Shown: positions 11,011-53,950 of the stretch, one piece after another | Numbering within the stretch: the first letter of the stretch is position 1 | Layout: every line of letters starts with the position of its first letter | Source of the DNA: Leptobrachium leishanense | Lineage: Eukaryota; Chordata; Amphibia; Anura; Megophryidae | Direction: 5' to 3' | Assembly: GCA_009667805.1 (NCBI GenBank) | Contig: CM019063.1 | Coordinates: forward strand, 352,122,942 to 352,186,941 | Length of the DNA stretch: 64,000 nt | Program-made: the position numbers and the translations under genes | The notes under the pieces: generated by a model | The model's input: the letters and a program-made list of their open reading frames with translations, nothing else | The model's database searches: none | What the model was told of the DNA's origin: nothing

Positions 11011-12466
11011 TCATTCAGTGCAAAATATAACCAACGATTTTTTTTTTGCACACTGGATATACTATGGGTGCCATCTCCACAATGAGGGTTACCTAGAACA
11101 CCTCCAACATGTAAAAGAAAAAATTAAATAAGAAAATGGACACCTAATGCAAAGTCAAAATGTATTGATACTTTGTATGTGGTGTGTGTTTGGTTTGTTT
11201 TGTATCAAACCCTAATGCAGGTAGACATATAAGTTACTGTACATTCAAAATAAAAAATACAGCAAACAACGTATAAAATATGGAAGCCGACCCATAGAAT
11301 ATGAATAAGACAAAAACTCACATTGCATTATAGTCAATAATGCAACATGATAAGCATAATAAGTGAAGATAAAGGCATCATAAATAAGTCATGCATATTA
11401 CCCGCGGCACATGTAAAAAGGGCAGAACACAACCAGGGTAGCCCAACATGTCGGCACGAATAGCCTTTACCAAGGGATATATGTATCCCATGATAAAGGG
11501 ATAATCTTTGACTTTTTGCATCATGTTTGCATTTCCTTATTTTTATCTTCATCACCCAGCACACCACCCGAGTACTAGAGTTGTAAAATAGGTGTTGTCT
11601 GATGACTGTTATGGAAATGCATTGCACAATGTTTTCTTTGGTATTTTTTCGTTCTATTGTATTGTTGTGTCAATGAGTTTCTTGCTATAAGACAAGACAT
11701 TGCTGCGTCACAGGTGTTCTTAGGCTTGTACTGCATCACAGAAACCGTGTGTTTTGGTAAAGTCTGCCTAGATAGAATAAATGTTACCATTTTCAGTCAA
11801 ATTTGCTATATTCCACTATCCTCATCATCCTAGTCCTGGAGTGAAGGGAGTAGTGTTTGACAGGAGGTACCCAGTTGGGGTAGAGAGCAGTCCTTTACTA
11901 TGGGAATGCATAGCTAACACGCACATGTAAGGTAAAATGGCAACTTTGCACACAAAAAAATATTGTGAAATTAAAAGCGTAACCTATTAATGCCAGGGCA
12001 GCGCAGGGAGGGAGACAGGCTTGAAAGCCAAGGGACAACATAGCACTTAGGCTACTCCTCTCACCAGCCTCCATTCCATGCAGCAGATTACTGAATTTAG
12101 GCAGATTTCCCCCCCCCCCCCCAGCCAAAGACATCGATCAGCCACATGGAAGGAAGGCAGGGTCTTGAGATCCCTTGGGCTTGCTATGCCACCCCCTCAC
12201 TGTTTAGGCCCACCCTTCGGCATTAAGAGGTTAAATAAATGTAAATTTGCTAATTTTTATGTTGTCATTTATTTATATATTATATATATTATACAGGCAG
12301 AAATTGCGTTGATTTCAAATACAGTACATGTGAAAACGATGGATAATAAAAATAGTCCGATGTCCTACTTAAGGGGATTTGTAGTGATCATAATCGGTTT
12401 AAAAGCAATGCAGCTTCCAAAAAATACCAATAGAATATATAGTTATCTGCATATGACAATTACAGT
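11011..12466. other. AT-rich intron/intergenic DNA without recognisable gene
   Basis: No exon, repeat family or long frame could be recognised. The stretch has poly-T and poly-C runs (11040, 12108) and TA-rich tracts (12275-12293). It lies inside the AP3D1 intron downstream of the sixth exon if the gene continues beyond the left edge. Confidence 0.4.
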
Positions 12467-12711
12467 AACACCTTCAGGGCCGTCTTTAATATTGACTGGA
12501 CCCTGGGCAAACATTTTTTTTGGGCCCCCCCATTGGAATTTACTCTCCACCCCATCCAAAAAAAAAACGCGAAAAACCACACATACAGGGTTATTCAAAT
12601 AGAATCAAAGTCACCGCACTTTTGACTTTTTGTTCAATTCAGTGCGATTTGGCGATCCCATTTCGGCGACCCTGCGGTGTATTCAGCAAGTGCAGGGAAA
12701 AGCCGCCGCAA

Positions 12712-12850
12712 ACCCACCGAACACTCACTGCAAAACCAGGTGAATGCACACCAAGACCCGCAAAAATATCTAGATCAACCCCACCGAACACTCACCGCAA
12801 AAATCAGCGAACGCACACTGAAACCCGCAAAAACATCTGGAATAACCCCG
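12712..12850. repeat. Two-copy 66-bp tandem repeat
   Basis: Two consecutive units of about 66 bp begin CCACCGAACACTCAC.GCAAAA and differ at about ten positions. A third partial unit begins CCGCCGAACACGCC. It is internal to the MITE at 12588-13735. Confidence 0.7.
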
Positions 12851-13058
12851 CCGAACACGCCGGAGAAACCCGAGCAGCCGCCGGAAAAAGCCCACACTGT
12901 AGACGAATGGAGTGAAAAAAATAAAAAAAAATAGTAGGCTTGAATGTTTGAAAAGTGAAACACTGTTTGCAAAGAAACTACTGAGCGAAAATTTCTGAAA
13001 TTTACACATAAAATCCAATGAATGATAATAAAAAGGGCTGTTACAGAAAAAACATTAA

Positions 13059-13291
13059 CCCTTTCACTGCTGAGGACGTGTGGGGAAAGTCCTCATTGAC
13101 TCCTAAGGAAAGATAAGGGTGGAGATAGGGGGTTCCTTTGAACCACGATATCTCCCCACTGTTGGCAGCTAGAGGGTCATGTTTGTTATCAGTAGAAAGG
13201 CCAGAGCATGGCTTTTCCAATGATACCAAAGACAACCATGTTTAAAGTAAAGAAGAAAAATTAGACCCGAAATGGCTCAGCAGTGAAGGGG
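13059..13291. mobile_element. Short piggyBac-type MITE (TTAA target)
   Basis: The termini CCCTTTCACTGCTGAGGACG and CTCAGCAGTGAAGGGG are inverted repeats, flanked by TTAA at 13055-13058 and 13292-13295. TTAA duplication with CCC-type termini fits piggyBac. The interior keeps GGAGATAGGGGGTTC... paired to a downstream complement, and a GGCCAGAGCATGGC hairpin. Both also occur in the much larger relative at 50579-51796. Confidence 0.75.
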
Positions 13292-13799
13292 TTAAAAAAA
13301 GGAAAAAAAACTATTTTCGCACAAAAATCCGGAAAAATGCCTATAATATCCTAAAAAAAAAATCTACAAAGAGACTTTTTGCTGCAGAATAAAATAATCA
13401 ACTGTTTATTAGATATTGGATTAAAATGGGAATATTTTTAACATTGAAGCCTATGGGATTCGCCTAAATAAACCTGCCGCATGAAACCACCGAATGGCAG
13501 GGCAATTCGGCAACTTTTCACTGCTGGTTTGTGTTCTCTGAAGCATTGCTTCTCTATGGGGATTTCACTGCCCTCGAACAGGCACCGAACAGGCACCGTA
13601 TGTGCAGGCAATTCGCCAACATTTGGCGAACTACCTGCTCTCTGAATAGCCGAATGGCCAGGAAAGGTAACCGAACGCTGAATTTCAGCGTTCGGTTACC
13701 TTTCATCCACAATTCGGATCTCTTTGAATAACTTAATAATTTAATAGATTAAATTGTTTTTTACAATTACACATCCTTTATACATGTACTGTAAGGAAA

Positions 13800-14128
13800 A
13801 CACAATAACCAAATAACACAATATCTCTGTGTGTACACATCATATAAGTATTTATACGTACTATTGTATATACATCCTTTGTAAACGTACACATCCTATA
13901 TACACACATTCTATATACTGTACATGTACACATCATATATACATCATATACACATTTCCACATTATATACACATACACATCACACACACATATCATATAT
14001 ACACTTGATATTTACATCACACACATTTCCACATGAAGCTGAAGTTAGCTCCCTATTCCCACTCCATATATACAGACACATCACACACATGCATCATATA
14101 TGCACATAATCTACACGCACACACCATA
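13800..14128. repeat. ACACAT/ATATAC microsatellite
   Basis: Degenerate AC- and TA-rich simple repeat leading into the 30-bp minisatellite. No gene content. Confidence 0.8.
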
Positions 14129-14440
14129 TATACATAATCCATACACTCACACACCATATATACATAATCCATACACTCACACATCATATATACATAATCC
14201 ATACACTCACACACCATATATACATAATCCATACACTCACACACCATATATACATAATCCATACACTCACACACCATATATACATAATCCATACACGCAC
14301 ACACCATATATACATAATCCATACACTCACACACCATATATACATAATCCATACACTCACACACCATATATACATAATCCATACACTCACACACCATATA
14401 TACATAATCCATACACGCACACACCATATATACATAATAC
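14120..14440. repeat. 30-bp minisatellite, about 10.5 units
   Basis: Nearly identical units of 30 bp containing CATATATACATAATCCATAC followed by ACTCACACAC. Only a T/G substitution (ACTCAC or ACGCAC) separates most units. The high uniformity implies recent expansion. The period is divisible by three, so both strands appear open over long distances; those frames are artefacts. Confidence 0.9.
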
Positions 14441-14585
14441 ACACACATATACATAATACACACACATATACATAATACACACACACATAATCCACAATAC
14501 ACACACACATAATCCACAATACACACACACACACAATACACACATATCCACACAGACACATATCCACACACATACATACATAAAT
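14440..14585. repeat. (AC)n / ATACATAATACAC microsatellite
   Basis: Continuation of the 30-bp array as shorter CA-rich repeats. Confidence 0.85.
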
Positions 14586-15466
14586 ACACATGAACATGTG
14601 ACATCACATACCCAAGCTGGAGGGGTGGGGGAGCAGGGGGTCTTGTAAGCAGAGCCCTGCTTCTTACTGCATGCTTGCTGTATAGGCTCAGGCTGTCTCT
14701 CTCAGGCTGGCAGAGCAGAACAGGGCAGGGCTGAGCAGAAGCACTGACAGCTTCCTGAATCCTGTCTTCCTGCGGGGGAACTGCATGGTGAGGAGGGGGA
14801 GGAGCCAAACGCAGCTCCCAAGATGCATCACCTCTCTCCGAGGCCTCACCTCCTCGCTGTGGTCCCATCACCACACAGGGGAGGCAGCCCGTACCACCAC
14901 GATTTTTGCTGGCTCAAGCACTCAGGACAGGAGCAGCTGCTTTGGGCCCCATAACACTGACTGGGCCCAGGGCAGCTGCCCCTTTTGCCCTGCGCTAAAG
15001 ACGGGCCTGAACACCTTTTATCTGTACAGCACAGAAATTTTCAACAATTCTAACCCCCCGAATCTTATCGATGCACAGCAGTTAGTGACCTCAGAGCTCT
15101 CCCTGGATGATGTAATGCAGCAGTGAAGTTTGAACTTCGTTCACAGTGAGGGTGGGGCTGATCCTTTTTTTTCCCCCAGCAATGCAGGACTAGGAGGTCA
15201 GCATTTAGTTTCTCCCCAGGGAGAACACAAATTTTTACATTGAAAATGTATACAAAATGGGATTTTGATGCCATTTATAATGTAGTGTAAAATTGTTTAA
15301 TTTAAAGTTAAATCAAGTTTTCGACATAATTATTGAGTGGGTTAACACATGCCAAATCTAGCTCGTGCTCGCATGTATTTTCGTTTTCAGTAAGACGCTT
15401 AATGGGAAGTGTAAATTTAACAGTTCTCAAAATGTGTTAATGAGGCGCCTGCGAATCACCACTTAC

Positions 15467-47912
<32,446 letters not shown>

Positions 47913-47945
47913 CTGTAAAACAATAAAATTTTAAAAAGTAATTAA

Positions 47946-48151
47946 TCCCTTCGCTGCTGAGCTCAATTTGGCAGTTTTTTGCTCATCATATATAAACACG
48001 AATTGAGGTTTTATTATAGGAAAGCAGTAAGGAAATGGCAGCAATTGGGTACAATGCAATGATGCTACAGAGCGCCAGTGGAAATTGGATGCCGAGGGAA
48101 GCCACCCTGGTACTCCAAAAGCAAGGACGCATCTTATTTATAAATAGCAAT
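47946..48151. mobile_element. piggyBac-type left-end fragment (TTAA-TCCCTTCGCTGCTGAG)
   Basis: TTAA (47942-47945) is followed by TCCCTTCGCTGCTGAG and then GCTCATCATATATAAACACG, both of which recur near the right end of 50579-51796 and the left end of 61577. No right terminus was located; the sequence runs into the hAT duplication at 48152. Confidence 0.5.
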
Positions 48152-48719
48152 GTTTTGATTAGAGCTGAAACAACTAAATCGATGAATAAAATAGTTGTCA
48201 ACTATTTTAATCATCGATTAATCGGTGTCGATTAATCATCCTGTGTACAGCTCACACTGTTTATGTTTAACTCCGTCGGACTCTAAATAACCTCAGCTTC
48301 GGAGCTGATTGGAGAAGACGCGCCGCTGCTTTACTAGGTATGATTTAGTTCTAGGGTTATGTCAGACACAACCAGTTTGTTTTTATTCCATTTACAACAG
48401 TATCAGAACTATAACACAAACAATAGGATACTGCCACTGGGTGAAGGAGCTGTATGCTTGTGTTTTATCCTTACTTGAAGCTCGAGTCCTGTGCCACCAC
48501 CCCACCCTCCCTGTCAGACACTCTTTGGTTGGTAACTGCCATTCCCTCCCTTTTGGTCTGGTCCCCTTCCCCAAACTCCCTCCCACACGGTCACATCCCA
48601 CGCCGAACTTGCCCGGTAGCATCGTCTTCGATGCTCGCTGGCAGGGCGCCAAGTGTTGAAGGGAATCGCGGAGGTCACGTGAGATGCCAAGGGTGGAGGC
48701 CAGCATGATACGGCGCTAC

Positions 48720-50040
48720 GAGGTTTAAAACCACAGGCAATCTATTTTTTTCATTGCCCTGACGTGGTTTCTCATATCCTCTCAGTGCTGCTTATACGGT
48801 GTAGATTCTCTGACTTACTCTCAGGCACTATTGACCCTGGCAACGACTGACATATTCTCTGGTATAAGCAAAAAAAATACCTATTCAGGGTTTCTTCACC
48901 TGCGATTCCTCATTTGTAATTTATGTTTTAAATGTCCATGTGGCCTCTTGTACATAGAATCAGTAAACATAAGTCTACGATCCGCACCATGCGGCTAGAG
49001 CTACCTGTTGCAGAGCATTTTCATCATTGCTCTCACAATGTAGCACAACTACGTTTCCAAGTCATTGACCAAGTCCCACCACTTAGACGTGGTGGTGAAA
49101 GGACTCGTCTGTTGAAACGCAAAAAAAAAAAAGTGGATACATAAACTCGATACTCTGTGGCCAAAGTGTCTTAACAGAGAATTCGATCTAAATATATGTT
49201 TTTGAATTCTATTTTGGCCTGCATCCCTCTCTTCCTCATTTCCCCTGATAGCAACACGTATCCCCCCACATCGTGGGGGTTCTCACGTGATGGTCGTCGG
49301 GCAATAAGCTTTATCATGATAGATTGTATAAACTATATAACATTATACTTTCAACATAAAACACCTTATGTTATTAATGATAGGATTTGTATATATGTAT
49401 ACATGCCTTAACATGTACCAGTGATGTAGTGGTATCAATTATTATGCAGATGCATGTATGTCATACGATATACATATGTAGAATACCAAAAAAGTTAGAA
49501 TGCATACATTCGCAGATACTGTTTACTTATTGGTATGTTTTTCTTGGACACCCCTCCAATTTTCTTTTAACTTTTTAAACCCTTTTTCCTTTTCTGTTTT
49601 TTCTTCTCTTATTTCTTCCTTTCTCATTTGCTTATTTATACTAGGCCTTCTTGTTTCCCCAATATTCTTGGGGCTGCATATTTGTAACACATTTTAAATG
49701 CTTGATTATATAATAATTGGTTAATTGCATAAGCATGCAGGCAATTAAGTGTGCACATGTATGATTAAGACCTGCGGGTCGAAACGTCACATGATATTGT
49801 TTTGAGGTCTGCTGTACCCGAATAAAGGTCTTTCCTCGCTTGAAGATCCCACCTTTTTTTGCTTCTACTTGTCTATTGGATTTGCGGCGTCCCCTCGGTG
49901 GTGATCGTGAGGTCTTCTAAGTCTGGGCTCCCTTCCGGTGGAGATCGTGGCATTTGTCTCTTGCCCATATTCTCTGGTATAGTGACCCCTGGCTACGATT
50001 GACATTCTCTCTGTATCCCTGTGTATACTCCTGTATATTC
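48720..50040 (+). mobile_element. Penelope-like element, endonuclease end, second copy
   Basis: A GIY-YIG-type fragment is visible near 48875-48960 (FFTCDSSFVIYVLKCPCGLL then YIE) and continues in another frame as HKSTIRTMRLELPVAEHFHH, LRFQVIDQVPPLRRGGERTR. RGG..R...L..RE is the conserved end of Penelope endonucleases. The 3' UTR has ACCTGCGGGTCGAAACGTCA near 49770. A repeat ACTATTGACCCTGGCAACGA..TATTCTCTGGTATA occurs on both sides (48827 and about 49970), a remnant of the terminal repeats. Confidence 0.7.
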
Positions 50041-50578
50041 GTTACTTTATAGTAGCATAGGGTATAGTCGCTTACAGACCATTTTGAAGGATCGGACGGA
50101 AAGGATTGACGTGCTGCGTACAAGGATCAGATACAGAGTTCTTGGAGGAAACGTGACACACACTCAGATCCGGTCTTTTGTCCATACCCACTCCCTCTCC
50201 GTTCAAGTCACTTGAGCAAAGTCACTCCCTTCCACCTCAAGTCCCTCCTCCCACTCAGTTTGTTCACAAAATTATTTAAAAAAGGGACACTCTACGCAAC
50301 CTGACCACTTTAGCTTATTAACCCCGATTTCATGCTGACATCATCTATGACCAAGTGCTTGTAACCGCGTTCATTTGAGAAAGCAAACATGAGCTTAAGC
50401 TGCGTATGCAGCATCAACCCATCCCTCTGACCAAGCACTCGCATTCCTTGTAGGAAAAGTACACAAGATACGCAATTTGTATATATACGTACGAAAGTTA
50501 CATACAATACGCAAATTACTTCTGGAAAAAGGGAGAGAGGTTGTGGTTATTTATTTTTCTTACATAAAATTCCTTTAA

Positions 50579-51796
50579 CCACTTCGATGCTGAGGACGCG
50601 CTCAGCGCGTCCTCAGCATTCCCGCTGGTATGCGGAGGACGCGCTGAGCGCGTCCTCCCATTGGGGTCAGCGTTCGGCCGGGTTCCAGCCGATCGCTGGC
50701 CCCCCCGGTGCGGGCTGACATCCACGATGTCAGCCGCGCATCCGGGACCGCAGCCGCCGGAATTAGGTGTCATCGCGGCAGCGCGATGACACCTAATTCA
50801 GGCGCCCCCCCCCGCATGTGCGGAGGAGGCGCCTGAAAGGGAGGGGGGGGGGAGGTCCTTCGGACCTCTCTCCCTCCCGATCGGCGGCTCTGCGGGGGTT
50901 AACCCAGGCATCATTTGGAAGGGCACAGCCTGCCCTTCCAAATGGTGCCTGGCATTAACCCCTGGGGAGCTGGATCGCGAATCGGCGCTGAAAAGCGCCG
51001 GTTCGCGATCCTTTCCCGGAGCTGGCCGACATCTTGGATGTCGGCCAAGCCTCCGGGAACTCCCCCTGAGGACTGGCGTCATCGTGCGTAGCACGATGAC
51101 GCCAGTCCTGGACTTAACCCCTAACTGCCACCAACTGTGGAGATAGGGAGTTCATTGGAACTCCCTATCTCCCGATCCGTGGCAGTTAGGGGTTAATGTT
51201 GGTATTGTTGGATCGGCCAGAGCATGGCCCCTCCAACGATCCGAAACACTACTGTGAAAAATGTAAAAAAAAAAAAAAAAATGCAAGCAAAAATAAAAAA
51301 TAAAAAAAAAAAACTTTTTTTTTTGTTTTTTTTGTTTTGTTAATGCAGCAATATTGTTCCCATTTCAATTATAATGTGAACAATGATGCTGCACTAACGA
51401 TTTTTGTATGCGGTGCGTTTGTTAAAAATAGTGTAATTTTCTCCAAAAAAAAAATGTAACGAGACCCCATCTCTAATTTTTTTAACAAGCGCACCCCATA
51501 CAAAATATAACCGCAATTGCTCGCATGTTAAAATGTGAAAAAAAACACTTTACACATTGTAAATTATTGAAAATACATATTTTATTGCATTTTTTGTTAT
51601 AATATACAGACATGACATAACGTATACATATAATAATGACATATTATGAATCTACCGAGTCTGACGGAAAGAACGATATATAATATGTCTGGGTCATATA
51701 CTAAAATAAGCCTTCAAAACACGTTTAAACATGATGAGCAAAACCGGTAAAAATGACCTCAGCACAGGGGCGGGAAAAGCCTCAGCAGCGAAAGGG
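50579..51796. mobile_element. piggyBac-type element built of serial hairpins
   Basis: The termini CCACTTCGATGCTGAGG and CCTCAGCAGCGAAAGGG are inverted repeats flanked by TTAA (50575-50578 and 51797-51800). The first 660 bp are a row of at least twelve hairpins (see the separate entry). The rest is AT-rich, with poly-A and poly-T runs, and shares CTCATCATGTTTAAACGTGT-like sequence with the ends at 47946 and 61577. No protein is encoded. It is five times longer than its relative at 13059-13291. Confidence 0.8.
50588..51236. repeat. Array of 12-13 consecutive near-perfect hairpins
   Basis: Stem-loops, each with 3-7 nt loops unless noted: 50588-50618 (14 bp, TGCTGAGGACGCGC), 50634-50658 (11), 50668-50698 (10, one mismatch), 50713-50735 (10, extendable), 50760-50799 (18, GAATTAGGTGTCATCGCG), 50799-50835 (8 plus inner 5), 50852-50868 (7), 50904-50952 (22, one G-T), 50972-51011 (18, one G-T), 51013-51059 (8 plus 11), 51069-51109 (19, AGGACTGGCGTCATCGTGC), 51114-51196 (18 outer plus 15 inner), and a weaker one at 51208-51236. 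Almost no base between 50588 and 51196 is outside a stem or loop. Confidence 0.9.
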
Positions 51797-51891
51797 TTAA
51801 AGTAAACAATTATTTTTTTATCCGATGAATCGAAATAAAAATTGACCAACTAATCGATTATGAGAATAATAGTTGCAGCCCTAGTTTTGAT

Positions 51892-52625
51892 TGACTACCC
51901 AGCCTTTCTCAAGCTAATACACAAAACACACAGTGTTAAATAGAGCAAACGGATTAGCAGCAATTAAACAATAATAAACACGAGACAAAATTCAAAACAA
52001 TGACTATTGTCACACTTTGTAATACAATGACAAGTCTTGAAAGTATATAGTAATCTTTAAGACTGAAATAAGAAGTCCGCAATCAGCGCCAGACAGGTGC
52101 CGAGCCGCAGAACTTCATTGAGGAGTTGCAGTCCTCGGCAACTCAGCGGAGGAGCATCTGCCCTGTCAGCAAGTGTCGGCACGGAGTACCGGAGCATATG
52201 GAGTTAAAAAAAGCCCTGTTGGCAATGTAGCATGCCGATACTGATAATGTGAATAATCCTAAATATCAGCTGATATCGATCGACCCCTAATATACACAAT
52301 GCAAAAAAAAATAAAAAATTAAAACTCATGTCCAGATAAAAAAAAAAGGTAGTGATGAGTTTTCTTCAGGTTGTAAGCATAAAATATACAATGAAACAAA
52401 TGCATTTCTTGTTTGTATTTGTGTCTCATTTCAAAGACCTCACACGCAAATAATCCGAAAAACTCAGAAATCCGTTACACTTCTAGTACATTTTGGATAA
52501 GGAACAAATGACCTGTAGTGAAAACCTTTATAACTGCTTATAAGAATGATGAGATGCCACCGATTTTTTTTTTCCTACATATTGTTTATGTTATAAGGTA
52601 TCCAGAGATGTCACTTTTTGGCTAA
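51892..52625. other. Intron DNA with a hAT-type end fragment
   Basis: Around 52225-52295 a sequence with GCCGATACTGATAATG and CAGCTGATATCGATCGACCCCTA looks like the terminus of a GATATCG-rich hAT MITE, related to 55215-55670. No exon or gene is seen in the remainder. Confidence 0.4.
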
Positions 52626-53000
52626 TGTCAAACGGACGCAGTCTGAGCGCACTCTGCATGCGTGCATAACGACAGACGTACTGACGGAAGAAACTGTAGA
52701 CACCACATGGTCTGTTTTTGTTGACGTAGAAAAAAAAAAAAAAGGGGGAATTATGGGTAACAAAATTAATATGAAAAATGATAATTTGAAAAGGATAGGA
52801 AAAGCCAGTTTGTGCGTCAAGGTGCTGGACGTCGCAAATGCGATGCGTCTGACATCTCGCTCACACAGAACGCTATGCGGACGTGGCGCACTCTGCGTGT
52901 CTGTGGTAGCAGTTTTATGTTCTTGCCTAACTTGCTTTCGTTTGTCACGTGCGTTGTGTGTGCGCAGTTCGGTGCGCACGTACTTCGTGTGTGGGTCTCT
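52626..53000. mobile_element. Diverged Harbinger-type MITE body
   Basis: Shares CGCTATGCGG.CGTGGCGCACTCTGCGTGTC-like sequence and GACATCTCGCTCACACA with the interior of the elements at 18324 and 42759. The terminal GGCTAGGGTCAGACG repeats are not recognisable, so the boundaries are approximate. Confidence 0.45.
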
Positions 53001-53409
53001 ATTAGAAATTTAAAATTTCCGGAAATTTTGAAGCCATGGAAAAGAAAAAAATGTTTTATTCCGGAAAAATTGGAAATTTTCTGAAAATTTTTAAATATGC
53101 ACCATGGAGTAGGTTTACAAAATTTAAAATTTATTTTGTCTCACTTGAAATAAAAGTATAATTTATTTAGAGTAACTTGAATTAGCTTTTTCTAATTTTA
53201 TCTTTTGTTTCAAATGGAATAACAAGGACTGTATATGAACTTATGAGAATTAGTAGCCACCCCTCTGCTTCCTAAAGAGCAACAATAAAAGAAACCAACA
53301 TAAAAACATAGAAATAAATATATTTCTATATCAAAATTTGTCCCTTAGCACCAATAGCAAAAGGAAGTAACCGCATTATTCGTGCCTGCAAGATATGGAT
53401 ACATCAATA
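53001..53409. other. AT-rich spacer
   Basis: No exon or classifiable repeat. TTCCGGAAAATT-type inverted motifs occur near 53018-53085, and a similar AATTTTTCCAGAAAA stretch occurs at 59275, suggesting an unclassified dispersed repeat. Confidence 0.35.
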
Positions 53410-53413
53410 TTAA

Positions 53414-53946
53414 AAGGAACACTCTAGGCTAAAAATCACCCTTATATTAAACCTATTGCCCTACCTAGTTATGCAGATTTTTTTTACTGTAATACTTACC
53501 CTAAAAAACGTTTCCAATGGCGTTTTTTTTTTCTTATACTCACCTCCCTCCTCTTCCGCTCCCGTCCTGAAAATCTTCAACTTGGCTAATGGTTTACGTG
53601 AGAAGCACGCATGCGCGCCTCTCACGTAAACCAGCCAATCAGCAGGCTTCCTCCCGGCTCCATCTTCTTTGAGTAGCGTTGCGCGCAACACTAATCTCAG
53701 CCGCTGCGGCGAGTTGGAGACATCATCGTGCTGAAAGCGCATTGACGTCTCCTACTCGGCAATAGTCGGCAGAAGCAGGAAATACGAATCCAGCTCTGCT
53801 GACTGATAGCTGGGAGGGCGGAGTAAAGTCCTCTGCGTCGCTCAGCTGTTTCAACCGATCGGCTGAGCAGAGGGGGCAGCGGAGGAAAAGGGCATACTTA
53901 GGACATCATGACCACCTAAAAAAGCTTTAGGTGGTCATGTATCCCT
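53414..53946. mobile_element. T2/Kolobok-type MITE, abutting another MITE
   Basis: Left AAGGAACACTCTAGGC next to TTAA (53410-53413). Right GGTGGTCATGTATCCCTT next to TTAA (53947-53950), which is simultaneously the left flank of the next MITE. A 13-bp-arm hairpin ATGACCACCTAAA/TTTAGGTGGTCAT lies just inside the right end (53908-53940). Confidence 0.65.
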
Positions 53947-53950
53947 TTAA

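Larger units (their letters stand above)
12588..13735. mobile_element. MITE with GGTTATTCAAA-type ends
   Basis: The left end GGGTTATTCAAATAGAATC and the right end GATCTCTTTGAATAACTTA are inverted relatives. It contains the 66-bp tandem repeat at 12712-12850 and a TTAA-flanked element at 13059-13291. Ends of the same general type (GGGG.ATTCAAAGAG) bound the element at 27848-29937, so the two probably belong to one superfamily. The exact target duplication is unclear. Confidence 0.5.
12475..15009. mobile_element. hAT-type element (2.5 kb) with nested insertions
   Basis: The ends are CAGGGCCGTCTTTA and its near-inverse TAAAGACGGGCCTG. The flanks are identical 8-bp duplications AACACCTT (12467-12474 and 15010-15017), as expected for hAT. 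No transposase frame is recognisable. The interior consists of a second MITE (about 12588-13735) with its own nested element, then about 850 bp of simple repeats and a 30-bp minisatellite, then unique GC-rich DNA. Confidence 0.8.
48160..51883. mobile_element. hAT-type element, family X copy 2, 3.7 kb with nested inserts
   Basis: The ends TAGAGCTGAAACAACTAAAT and ATAGTTGCAGCCCTA are flanked by the 8-bp duplication GTTTTGAT (48152-48159 and 51884-51891). The element proper is about 0.8 kb (48160-48650 and 50200-50574, with 51801-51883) in reverse orientation relative to 30228-31029. The rest is a Penelope-like fragment (about 48720-50040) and a TTAA-flanked hairpin element (50579-51796). Confidence 0.85.

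Noticed and set aside
14053..14874. 273-codon minus-strand frame with YMVCECMDYV repeats, and its plus-strand mirror
   Set aside because: Produced by the 30-bp minisatellite; unit length divisible by three keeps all frames open.
50700..50880. GC-rich segment as a CpG-island promoter for AP3D1
   Set aside because: The GC richness comes from the hairpin array of a TTAA-flanked mobile element; no first exon or initiator was found nearby.
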